Below are positions 23,827-64,000 of a stretch of DNA of 64,000 bases, in pieces. Within the stretch, counting starts at the first letter, position 1, and each line of letters begins with the position of its first letter. The stretch is taken from NCBI RefSeq assembly GCF_019393635.1, contig NC_057863.1, forward strand, positions 643,161,306 to 643,225,305, in the 5' to 3' direction. The stretch comes from Dromiciops gliroides. Its lineage: Eukaryota > Chordata > Mammalia > Microbiotheria > Microbiotheriidae. The notes beneath the pieces were generated by a model, which saw nothing but the letters and a program-made list of their open reading frames with translations, was not told where the DNA came from and searched no databases. A program made the position numbers and the translations under genes.

Positions 23827-26800
23827 AGCGCGCCTCAGAGATCATCTCAGCAGCAGACTCTACAGAAGATGGATGAGGCCTAGAAAAGGGCACTGCTCAA
23901 GATCACCCAGCACGGCAGATGGAAGAACTGAGGCTGGAAGTCAGACCTCCAGAGCCCTGGATTAGGCAGCAGGGGCTTTGGGGGTGGCCGTGGGAAGGGC
24001 TCTCCCCTCAGACCCACATCCCATCAGTAATGACCTGGGAGTGGCTTCTGCCCACCAGGACTGGGCTGGGGCTGTGCAGCTTACCCAGAAAGCCTGGAAG
24101 TGACAAGTCTCCAGCAAGTCCCCCAAGTACAGGATCTGCTTGATGGGCTGCTCTTTTTGCTGAGATGGGGGAGCATTAAGGAAAACTATCTCTCAGGGGC
24201 TGGGAGGAACATGAAATACAGCCCTGAGTCACCCCAGGAACCCCTCTTCCAAAGCAACAACCAGTTCCAAAGGGGAGGCCTGGCCTTAGGAAAATGAACC
24301 AATCGCCAGAGAGCCCTGAGGAGAACCAATGAAAGCTGAGAACAAGAAGGGCAATCACAAACAGAAGAATTCAACCGAGGGGCCAGGGCTGAGGGCAGGG
24401 GTGGAGCTAGTAATCAAGGAAGGGCCAGCTCTCAGGCTGCCTTCCGGAGTGGGAAGGATGAAGCCAAAGCCTTCCCTTGCCCCCTCAGGGCTCCTCTCCC
24501 ACCCACCCCCATTTCCGCATTCCCCCACCCCATGGAAGGATACATGAGCCTGGTCGATCATGCACTTGCACAGGGTGAAGTCTGTGTGGGGGAGGTTAGT
24601 GAGGGCCTTCAGCAGAATCTGGGCTGTCACTGTGGTCTGGAAGAAGGTCGGGTTGAACTGGTATCTGAGGAAAGAGGGGAGAAGAAGGCCTCAGGGGGGC
24701 TGCCTCCCCCCACCCCAGTCTCATCTGGGCAAGTGGCTTCTGAAACAGAAGGGAAGCCCCCTGAGGACAGAGCCCTGTTAGACCTGCCCCAGCCCTGGCC
24801 AGGTGCTCAGCTCCCTGCACAAAGCAGGCCCTTGATGGATGGGCCAGGCCAGCTGCCATGCCACACTCGTGAGGATCCTCCCACCACTGAAGGGCTCCAA
24901 GGGAGGAAGCCACTCTTGCTCTTTGGCTCCAAACTGTCCCAAGTGGAATCCCAGGAGGAGGCACGTTTCCCCCGAAAGGGAAATGAAGGTGATGTCTGTC
25001 TGTCTGTGCACCATAGGAAAGAGGGGAGGGGAGAGTGTTAGCTCGGGGAACGAGGGTCCCTTGCTCTCAGCCCCACCTCCTCTGCCTCCTGAAACATTCA
25101 GTAGAGTAAAGCGGCTCACTGAAGGCAGGAGCTACTATCCATGTGGTCTCTGTATTCATGATGTGCTGCCCACAGTAGGTGCTTTACCAAATGTGTGCTG
25201 GACTGAAATGCAGAGAGGACAATGAGGCAAGGAGTCATCAGAGGAAGCAGAAATGACGGATGTGGTGGAAAAATTTGGCTACAGCGTCGATGCTTTGGGT
25301 CTGAATCTGGGCTCAGCCCCTCTCCTCCTCTGAGGAGAACACACACAGGTGGCCTCCCTGGGCCTTATGTGGGAGAGGGGAGGATGGGCCATGTCCTGCC
25401 CTGTGAGATCCGCTGGAGGGAAGTCTGGCCTGAAGAACACGGGGGAGAACAGGCACAGGAATAGCACCGGGTATTTCTGGGGCCCTTTGAAGTCCACAAA
25501 GCACATACTATCTCATAGAAGCCTCTCTCACAGGACCCCCACAGGCTCCTGTGACTGTCCTTGTCACACAGAGGAGACAGCGGTTGCTAAAAGAAGTCCA
25601 GGAGAGGCCTTGTCTGAGGTCAGACACCACTGGGGTCAAGAGCAAGGTCTGAAACTCAGGACCTTCTCTGCAGAGCCGGAGCAGTGGGGGACCATGTGGA
25701 GATGCCAAAGGAGGCTGGCTATCAGGAAACTGGAGAGGGAGGGGATTCGCCACTCATGGCCGTCCCCAGCACAGGCTGGATGGCTGACTCCTTTGTGGTT
25801 GGGCTGCAACCCCCCATGAAAAGCCACGTATAAACGTGTGCACCTTGTCTCATGTCTGCCCAAAGTGCTCGGCCCTGTGGTCTTTGGGCATCAGGCCCCT
25901 GACTGGCAAAGCTGCTGGCCCTTGCAGACTTGGTGCCCAGCCTTTCCCCGGGTACTCACAGCTTGAGCACGGCCAGGTTGGCTTCTAGGTCGTAGGCGTT
26001 TTCCTTGGCCTGGGTGTCCACGTAGCGCTCCAGGGTGGTCAGGTTCTCAGGGTTGTACCTGGGAGGGAGAAGACACAGCACAGATGGGGGATGGGACACT
26101 GCCTTCAAGCCAATTCAGTGTCAAACACACACTTGTTAAACGACGGGATTAGACCAGGCAGCCCTGAGACCCCTTTCCCTTTCTAAGATGGTGCTTCAAG
26201 GAAAACCCACTGAGGCCAGAGAATGGCACTGAGGGGAGGGATTGTGCACAGTTGCTAGCAAGGATGAAAAACCTCACCTAAATTGTGCAGAAGGACATTC
26301 TGACCCCAAGGAAGAAGCCTTGACCTCTGGGTTCCCCCAGTCCCTGGGGGCCATGGGAAACAGCCTAGTATTGTGGCTATGATCTCAGAGGACCTGGGTT
26401 CAAATCTCTGCTCTTTCACGTTTTACCTGTGTGACCCTGAATCTTTCTGGGCCTGTTGCCTTCCCTATAAAATGAGAGGGTTAGAGAGTAACAATGAAAG
26501 CACTGTTAGGTTTACACAAGAGCTGTGTCGGTTACCTCGCTGGGTCCTCATGATAACCCTGGGAGGCCGGTGCTATCATCACCCCCATTTTACAGGTTGA
26601 GGAAACTGAGTCACAGAGAAATGTTTTGCCCCGAGTCACACAGCTAACTTAAATGACAGAGCTGAGGCAGGATTCCAACTCAGGTGTTCCTCAATCCAAG
26701 TTTGCTGAACCCCGCCAAAGACCTCAGTTATCCGGTGTAACTGTCCAACTCCCACCTACCCTCTGATCTCACAACACTGCCCTGGGGCAAAATCTCCAGG

Positions 26801-29346
26801 AGCTTCCTAAGGGTTCTGGGATAAAATAACACCTTTAAATTGGGGGGGGGGGGGGCGCGCATTAAAAGTATTTATTTCTATAGAACATCTGTCTGACCAC
26901 TCCTCCTGTCTTCTTTGCTGGCTCTTCCTCTGACAGTAACTATGAGCATCCCCAAGGGCTGTCCTGGGCCAGAGGATTTTATATTAGATCCTGGAGGTAA
27001 TAGGGAGCCACTGGAGTTTACCGGAGGGGAGGGTGGGCAGCCTGGGCAGATCTGTGCTTTAGGAAGAATAATTTGAGAGCTGAGGGGAAGGTGAACTGGA
27101 GAGATGTTACAAAAGTGAAATGAATGGGGGTGGTGGGGAAGAGGGAATGAGGGGATAAGGATGACTCCTAAGCTTGGTTAACTGGATGGAGAGGGTTATC
27201 ACAATAGCAAGAGGGAAATTAGGAAGAGAGAATGAGCTCAGTCTTTGTTGATACAGGCTGCTAGGTTAAATTTAAGATAGCTACATTGATCCATCCAAGG
27301 TGGCTTAGGGGATAAAGTGCTGGACCTGGAGTCAGGAAGACCTGAGTTCAAATGCATCTGTGACCCTGGGCAAGTCACTTAATCCTATTTGCCTTCATCT
27401 ACTGGAGAAGGAAATGGCAAACCTATCCAGTGTCTTTGGCAAGAAAATCCCACAGACAGCAGTGGCAGGTGTGTGGTCCATGGAATCATGAAGAGTCAGA
27501 TATGACTGACCAACAACAAATGGACCATCCTGCTCAAGATGTCCAATAGGCTGTTGGAGAAGTGAGTGGAGAGGTAGATAGTAGAAAAGTAGACTGGAGA
27601 ATCACCAGGATAGAGATGACCACTGAATCCATGGCATCTGAGATCACCATGTGAAATATACAGGAAGACAGGCAGAGAGGGCCCAGATAGCCTTGGGGCC
27701 CCCTCCCCTCAGCAGTCACCAGTGGGATGAAGATCCAGCAAAGGAGGCTTTGAAAGCCCTTTGCCACCTAGTCCCAACCTCCTTGCAGCCTCTGCCTCCC
27801 ACCTTCAGCAAGCCCTTCTCCTCCTCCAGGACAGCTCAAGCTGCCTGGGCAACGAAGCTTCCTGACTCCCACCCCTACCTCTTAAACTCCCATTGATTCC
27901 TCATGGGTTGGCAGACTTACAATGTTGCCTCCACCCAGACACAATGGGAGTTTTAGGAATAGATGTTTTCTTGCTTTCTGTTAGCATCCCTCGAATCTAG
28001 CACAGCATCTTCTGGTGGGTCTACCTATCTCAAGCCTCTCTCCCTGATCCAGTCCAGCCTTCCCTCAGCAGCTAAAGCACCAGTCTGACTGTGTCATCAC
28101 CCCCACATTCAAAACCGGGGGCTCCCACCACCCCCAGGATCAATCAAAAGTCCTGATTAGCTTTTTTTTTTTTTTTTGCAGGGCAATGAGGGTTAAGTGA
28201 CTTGCCCAAGGTCACACAGCTAGCGTCAAGTGTCTGAGGCCACATTTGAACTCAGGACCTCCTGAATCCAGGGCCTATGCTTTATCCACTGTGCCACCTA
28301 GCTACCCCCTGTTTAGCTTTTAAAGCCCCTTATAACCTGTCCCTTTGCTTTCATCTCACACCTTCCTTTGGCCGCCTGGCCTCTCATCTCTGAATTCTGG
28401 GCGTTATTAGCTATCTCCCATGCCTAGAAGGCTCTCCTTCCTCATCTCTACCTCCAGGATATCTTCTGGTCTCACCTAAAATCCCACCTTCTGCCTCAAG
28501 TCAGGAAGATCCGAGTTCAAATCCTGCCTCAGACAGCAATCCCCGACTAGTCACTTAACCTCTTATCTGCCTCAATTTCCTCAACTGTAAAATGGGAACA
28601 TTACTCATTAGCACCCACTTCCTAGCATCCTTGTGAGGATCAAATGAGACGCTTTTGTAAAGTGCTTAGCCCGTGCCTGGCACATAGTAGGCCTTCATTC
28701 AACGTCTTTCCTCTCCCTCCTCAGCAAGAGCCCTTCCCTGCTGTGATCATCCCCAACTCATCCTGTGAGTACCCTACCCAGACACAGCTGTCTCCCTCCT
28801 TAGACTGTGAGCTCCTTGAAGGCAGGGGCAACGTTTCTGCCTTGCTTGGAGCCGGACTGCGGCAGCCTCCCCATCAGCTCTCATCCTCGAGGTTCTCCCG
28901 GTCCCATAAATCCATCCTTCCCCCAGCTGCCTTCCTGATTTGCCTAAGCCCAGGCCTGCGGCGACTCTCCTCAATCAACAGCAGCTGCTGCTTCTGCTCC
29001 TCCGTGAAGGAGGCGCTCACGAATTCTTCCCCCTACACGCTCCCCCCATTACTTTGTGTTGGCACCTACTGATTTATGCGCCTTGCCCTCCGGGACAGAC
29101 CGTAAGCTCCTGCAGGGCAGGGGCTGTCTCACTGTTTTTTTTTAGTAAGTGCTTGTTGTTGGGATGCTGTGCAGGGCCTTGAACGCCGCACACAGCGGTG
29201 TTCCCACGGCCCCGGCCTTCCCTCCCCGCCCGTTCCCAGGTCCAGCCCCTGAGGCCCCTGAGCCATCCGAGCCCTGCCTGCCCGCACCTGTCGATGCCCT
29301 TGAGCAGCTTCGCCACGTTGGCGCGCATCTGCTCGAACAGCGCCAT
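17497..29346 (-). CDS. EIF3K: Eukaryotic translation initiation factor 3 subunit K, complete, 8 coding exons
   Basis: EIF3K is the small non-core subunit of the cytoplasmic eIF3 complex, which loads mRNA on the 40S ribosome; it pairs with eIF3l. Coding exons on the minus strand, 5' to 3': 29288-29346, 25960-26058, 24544-24664, 24085-24159, 18859-18931, 18643-18720, 17673-17798, 17497-17528. All junctions are GT-AG and phases join, giving 220 residues against 218 in human. The start reads [15 protein letters not shown] and the end reads [12 protein letters not shown], both nearly identical to the human protein (from memory). Recognisable segments are [20 protein letters not shown] (HAM repeat-like part), [18 protein letters not shown], and the winged-helix part [20 protein letters not shown]. 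Exon 5 carries LLLLNG where human has LLEG, so two residues are extra. The ATG at 29346 was chosen for its match to human and its gac-ATG-g context; an upstream in-frame ATG also exists. The neighbour MAP4K1 is divergent, 1.7 kb away. Confidence 0.97.
18200..18300 (+). repeat. L2 3' end in EIF3K intron 6
   Basis: The L2 tail agactgtaagctccttgagg is followed by gcacagtgccgggcacatag. It lies between exons 6 and 7. Confidence 0.7.
18945..19560 (+). repeat. L1 3' end in EIF3K intron 4 with nested WSINE1
   Basis: ORF2 C-terminal text (ttttgtggtggctaaggatt, then ggaatggctaaacaagctgt) is followed by the 3' UTR. A WSINE1 interrupts it at 19150-19303. Confidence 0.85.
19150..19303 (-). repeat. WSINE1 nested in L1 with perfect 17-bp TSD
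   Basis: The repeat aagaacattgcacacag is present at 19133-19149 and 19304-19320 without mismatch. Confidence 0.95.
20252..20401 (+). repeat. WSINE1 (tail-B form) with perfect 18-bp TSD
   Basis: The repeat agaatcaactgaaaatag lies at 20234-20251 and 20402-20419. The copy is near-consensus with a long A tail, so it is young. Confidence 0.95.
20997..21154 (+). repeat. WSINE1 (tail-B form) inside L2
   Basis: The repeat agactctgccaattgg (20981-20996) recurs as agactctgccgattgg (21155-21170). Confidence 0.93.
22224..22377 (-). repeat. WSINE1 in L1, apparently with a target deletion
   Basis: Poly(T), ggtgaggcaattggggttaa, ending cgccacctagccgcccc. No flanking duplication is found, and L1 sequence between atagctgc and gagcaggcag is lost. 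Confidence 0.9.
22808..22967 (+). repeat. WSINE1 in L1 3' UTR, with TSD
   Basis: The repeat aaaaatgaatgtt lies at 22795-22807 and 22968-22980. The tail is diverged. Confidence 0.92.
23030..23630 (+). repeat. Second L1 3' end
   Basis: It encodes [17 protein letters not shown]-like ORF2 C-terminal text and the motif [19 protein letters not shown], then a 3' UTR and A tail. Confidence 0.85.
23632..23775 (-). repeat. L1 3' UTR, antisense (tail to tail with the preceding L1)
   Basis: The reversed L1 tail tttgagttccaaattctccc is followed by ttgagaaggcaagcaatttt. Confidence 0.75.
23771..23822. repeat. (GA)n microsatellite
   Basis: About 24 uninterrupted ga units. Confidence 0.98.
26350..26480 (+). 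repeat. MIR in EIF3K intron 1
   Basis: agaggacctgggttcaaatc, then tacctgtgtgaccctgaatc. Confidence 0.7.
26510..26720 (-). repeat. MIR in EIF3K intron 1
   Basis: Reverse MIR text ttacaggttgaggaaactga, cagctaacttaaatgacaga, tccaactcaggtgttcctca. Confidence 0.75.
26975..27290 (-). repeat. L2 fragment in EIF3K intron 1
   Basis: Reversed L2 phrases: gataaggatgactcctaagc and gcttaggttaactggatgga-like text. Confidence 0.6.
27296..27525 (+). repeat. MAR1 CORE-SINE
   Basis: ctggagtcaggaagacctga, gagaaggaaatggcaaacct, then gaagagtcagatatgactga. Confidence 0.82.
27990..28490 (+). repeat. L2 3' part with nested WSINE1 (28164-28308)
   Basis: L2 text (tgcctagaaggctctccttc, ttctggtctcacctaaaatc) is interrupted by a minus-strand WSINE1 starting in poly(T) and ending gtgccacctagctacccc. 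Confidence 0.75.
28164..28308 (-). repeat. WSINE1 in L2
   Basis: gcagggcaatgagggttaag up to ccacctagctacccc. An imperfect repeat, gattagctttt/gtttagctttt, flanks it. Confidence 0.92.
28490..28715 (+). repeat. MIR, nearly complete
   Basis: Contains gagttcaaatcctgcctcag, cctcaactgtaaaatgggaa and the ccgtgcctggcacatagtag end. Confidence 0.8.
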
Positions 29347-29574
29347 GTCCTCCTCCTTCTCGCAAGCAGACGCCGAAGCCGAGGCCGGGTCTGGAGCCGC
29401 AACAGGAACCGGAAGGGGCGGGGAGGAGGGAAGTCCTCCTTCTCCGATGACGCCTTCGGCCGCATGGTCCTCCAACTCTCCCGCGGCGGGCGGGGGAGGT
29501 GGCGGAGGTAAAGGAGGAGGCGGAGGGGGCTGCTTCCGGTTAGCACGTGGCTTCCTCTTCCGGGACCGCTCCAT
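29347..29574 (-). other. EIF3K: In-frame upstream extension of EIF3K (76 codons, status unknown)
   Basis: Upstream of the canonical ATG the same frame stays open without a stop to about 29769. It contains an ATG at 29574 in a good context (G at -3, G at +4). The 76 added residues begin MERSRKRKPRANRK, run through polyproline and an acidic part, and end ACEKEED before MALFEQ. This may simply be GC-rich 5' UTR or promoter DNA that is open by chance, because a stop is improbable at this base composition. It is coding only if transcription starts upstream of 29574. The human protein starts at the downstream ATG. Confidence 0.35.
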
Positions 29575-29800
29575 TCCGGCGCGTGCGCACTCGTACCGAG
29601 GGAAAGCGGGCAGGCGAGAGAACACCCGCGGGGAGGGAGGTGGGGAAAATTCCCTCGGGAACCAGTGCGCAGGCGTACCCGGGTCTCTCTCGCCTCTCTC
29701 CCCCCTCCCCCTCCGAGTGGGCAGGACCAAAGCTGCCGCATTGTTGCCCCTCCCCGCCTGCTCGGTCACGTGGCAAGAGGCAGCCGCGCCTGAGACCCCA
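29347..29800 (-). promoter_or_regulatory. EIF3K: EIF3K CpG island / promoter region
   Basis: This is the most CpG-rich stretch around the first exon of a housekeeping gene. It contains GGAAG-type ETS motifs on the minus strand (near 29535 and 29560) and CACGTG E-boxes (near 29546 and 29767). The island continues through exon 1 to about 29180. Such ETS plus E-box CpG-island promoters are typical of translation-factor genes. No TATA box is seen, and the transcription start cannot be placed from sequence alone. Confidence 0.65.
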
Positions 29801-30239
29801 TGAGGGTCAGGGTGGGGTGGGGGCCTCGGTTATGTACACGTGGGACCTTCACGACTCTGCATCCAGCACGATCCCTTACTTGCCTACCGACTTTGGTGTC
29901 TCCCCACCTAAGTCGGACACCCGGCCTCCCCCTCCAAGGAAGACCCCCTCCTTCCGTAGACTGTCTCCTAGCGTAGATCGTTCTCTCCTCAGGGAGGGGG
30001 CGGGAGGGGGGGGGTTGGAGAGGGTGAAGGTAGCGCTCAATAAATGAGTGGCCGGGGTCTCTGTGAACGTAATAAACCCCGGAATAATCAGAACGGCGTG
30101 CAAATGCAGCGACCCCCCTCCCCCCTCGCTGGTTCCCCTGCCAAGCCCTCAGGGAGCACTTGGCACACAGTAGGTGCTTAATAAGTGCTTGATTGTTCGT
30201 TTCTCTCCCATGCAGAGTCTACAGTACAAAGACTCTTTC

Positions 30240-30690
30240 CGTCTCTTCCTGGTGACTGGACAAAGCCACTGGGGGTCAGTGGGTCAATAGTATTTTAAAA
30301 CTAAGTGCCGGGCACCTAACCAATCCCAGTGGGCAGTGAGCCAATCGGGCACACTTCCACTCTGGCCCGGTCTGCAAAAACCAGGTAGGAGAAACTGAGC
30401 TGGGGGCTCTCCATGGTCCTCGGTGTCCATCTCAGCCCTTCCACTCTCCAGCCCAGATCCTTTTAGATCTCTATACAGCAAGCTCTCAATAAAGACAGAT
30501 TCACTTGACTTGACCAGGGTCTCCGTGTCTTCTCCATCATCCTTGGGCCTTTTTCCCCACCCTGTCTCCCTCCATCTCAGCCTATCTTTAGCTACCCTGT
30601 TGGGGATCCACTTCTGTTCGCCATCCTGAGTGGGGAAAGGGGCAAGGCCCCCACTGGATCGATAAAGCAATAAGGGTTTATTTGCATCTC
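30240..30690 (+). repeat. Possible solo LTR-like fossil upstream of MAP4K1
   Basis: It has an LTR-like order: CCAAT boxes near 30320 and 30342, an AATAAA signal at 30488, then a T-rich/GT-rich stretch. No internal retroviral genes are seen next to it and no clean end repeats were found, so this is a tentative call of an old, degraded copy. Confidence 0.3.
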
Positions 30691-30699
30691 ATTTACATC

Positions 30700-31073
30700 G
30701 GAGAGATTTTTCTGTCTAAAGGCATAGGGTAACCCCCACCCCTAGCCCCCACCCCTTAACCCCACAGTTGGGTTGTGGTCCCCTGGGGCTACAAAGTCAG
30801 CTTGGGCCTGGCTCTCCCTCAGCAGGAGGGAACCAGGCTGGGGAGGGGGGGTGAGTGGAGAGGGAGGGGCCCCCCTGGTGAGGCCTGGGCAGGAAGCGAG
30901 AGTGGGGGCCCTCGCGGCTGGCGGGCAGGGGAGAATGCTCCTCCTGCCCTCCTCCCACGGCTGCTGCTGCCGCTGCTGCTGCAGGCTGAATCAAGCACCC
31001 TCGCTCACTGAGGGCTCCCAGGAGGAGGCAACCTTCCTCCTCCCCGAAGGCCTCCCCCCACCCTATCCCCAGC
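30700..31073 (+). promoter_or_regulatory. MAP4K1: MAP4K1 proximal promoter / 5' leader (extent unknown)
   Basis: This is GC-rich sequence directly upstream of the start codon. It holds a CTG/CCG-rich run near 30960-30985, and cccc-agc-ATG-g precedes the start. No convincing TATA box or CpG island is visible, which fits a tissue-restricted gene. The transcription start and any upstream non-coding exon cannot be determined here. Confidence 0.4.
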
Positions 31074-51296
<20,223 letters not shown>

Positions 51297-51340
51297 AACT
51301 GAGACCTCTGTTAACACCCCAGACGCACATGACTTTCTCC

Positions 51341-51346
51341 AATAAA
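51341..51346 (+). terminator. MAP4K1: MAP4K1 poly(A) signal
   Basis: A canonical AATAAA sits 45 bases after the TGA stop. A GT-rich stretch (gatgtgtctgctc) follows at about 51366. The 3' UTR is therefore only about 65-70 bases. Confidence 0.85.
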
Positions 51347-51579
51347 TGTGATCCTTCACCCGCACTGATGTGTCTGCTCATCTGCTTGGAGAAATAGATG
51401 TGATGACTCAGAGGGTCCCTTTCCTTCCATCTCTGGGATGACGAGGATATCAGATCTCAGGGCTCCCATGATTCCAAAATCAATGATCTGAACAATCTCT
51501 GAATTATTCCTTACCCCAATCTCCTGTCCCAGAATGCTGCCAAATCACATCCCAACTCATGGAGCTGCAGAAGAAACCC

Positions 51580-51585
51580 TTTATT
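51580..51585 (-). terminator. RYR1: RYR1 poly(A) signal
   Basis: AATAAA on the minus strand (tttatt on plus) lies about 110 bases past the RYR1 stop codon. This gives a 3' UTR of about 130 bases, similar in length to human. Cleavage near 51560 leaves only about 200 bases to the convergent MAP4K1 3' end. Confidence 0.85.
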
Positions 51586-51694
51586 CCAGAGGGGCCCCTT
51601 TCGCATGGGGGGAGCTGAACCCCAGGATAGAGGGGACCCCCAAAGTGGCATAAGGCACTTGCGGTGAGGGGAGCTGGAGGGGAGCCTTGGCTTC

Positions 51695-63383
<11,689 letters not shown>

Positions 63384-63644
63384 CTAGAGAGACCCCAGCC
63401 CCACATGGCCAAGTCCTGTCACGGGTCCACAGCTGTCATCACACACCGCTAAATCGACCTCCCCACACCCTTGACCTGGTCCCCAGCTTCCTATTACGTG
63501 ATATGGACCCTCCTGACCTCTGTGGAGGATTTGGTTGAGGGCTGCTCCTCAGAGGTGGGGGTAGGGATGTGGCCTAGGGGTGGGGGTCAGTCCTCCAACC
63601 TCCTACTCTGGTCCTCAGACTTTGGGAGGAGGTCATATGACCAT

Positions 63645-63960
63645 GCAGGGCCAGGGAGAGAGACAGAGAGAGAGGGAGGAGAAAGGGAAGGTGGGAGGGA
63701 GATAGTGAGGGAGGGAGGAGAGACGGAAACAGAGTGACAGAAAGAGACAGAGAGAGTGACAGAGAGAAGAGAAGGTGGAAGGGAGGGAGAGACAGTGACA
63801 GAGAGTCAAGAGAGAGACAGAGACAGAAAAAGAGGCAAAAGGCAGGGAGATAGTTACAGAGACACCGGGAGACAGAGATGGAAATGAAGAGAAGTAGAGT
63901 AGCACAGAAAGACCCAAAGACAATGAGACAGGTGCAGGGATGGACTGGTAGAAAGGAAGG
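63645..63960. repeat. Purine-rich simple repeat in RYR1 intron 87
   Basis: Imperfect agagac/gagaga/ggaggga runs extend for about 310 bases near the right edge. Confidence 0.93.
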
Positions 63961-64000
63961 GCTGAGTTCTGAGGACAGCAGAGATGGAGAGGCTGAGAGA

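Noticed and set aside
63384-64000. Further RYR1 exon at the right edge
   Set aside because: No translation resembling the preceding human exon ([20 protein letters not shown]) was found on the minus strand.

Overview
This is a 64 kb piece of a marsupial nuclear genome. The evidence is threefold: spliced vertebrate genes with GT-AG introns; more than two dozen copies of the marsupial CORE-SINE whose head reads ggggcagctaggtggcgcag (WSINE1/MAR1 type); and L1, L2, L3/CR1 and MIR remains. The SINE type and its fresh target-site duplications point to an Australian-type marsupial (moderate confidence). No bacterial, plasmid or CRISPR features are present.

Three host genes are readable exon by exon. 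EIF3K (minus strand, 17.4-29.35 kb) is complete with 8 exons and 220 codons. MAP4K1/HPK1 (plus strand, 31.07-51.3 kb) is complete with 31 exons and 820 codons. RYR1 (minus strand, 51.56-63.38 kb) is represented by its last 19 exons, about 1,040 codons; the rest lies beyond the right edge. Order and orientation match human 19q13.2 (RYR1, MAP4K1, EIF3K, ACTN4) read in reverse. ACTN4 would be expected to the left but no exon of it was recognised.

Layout: 1-17.4 kb is intergenic and mostly repeats, with a 7SL RNA retrocopy at 15.3 kb and an orphan 256-bp retrocopy at 7.3 kb. EIF3K introns hold nested L1 and L2 copies. A CpG island covers EIF3K exon 1. MAP4K1 intron 12 carries a 4.7 kb antisense L1. 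MAP4K1 and RYR1 are convergent, with poly(A) signals about 235 bp apart. RYR1 introns hold two SINEs, a minisatellite and purine-rich tracts.

The genes are neighbours but functionally unrelated: a translation-initiation subunit, a lymphoid MAP4 kinase and the skeletal-muscle calcium release channel. I found no undescribed multi-gene system. The points most worth checking are: an RYR1 exon (human exon 89 by count from the end) carrying only insertions, probably assembly error; a duplicated splice acceptor at RYR1 exon 100; an open in-frame upstream extension of EIF3K with a good start context; and a promoter-like CpG/CCAAT cluster inside MAP4K1. All exon calls are by eye against remembered human proteins; no alignment was run.
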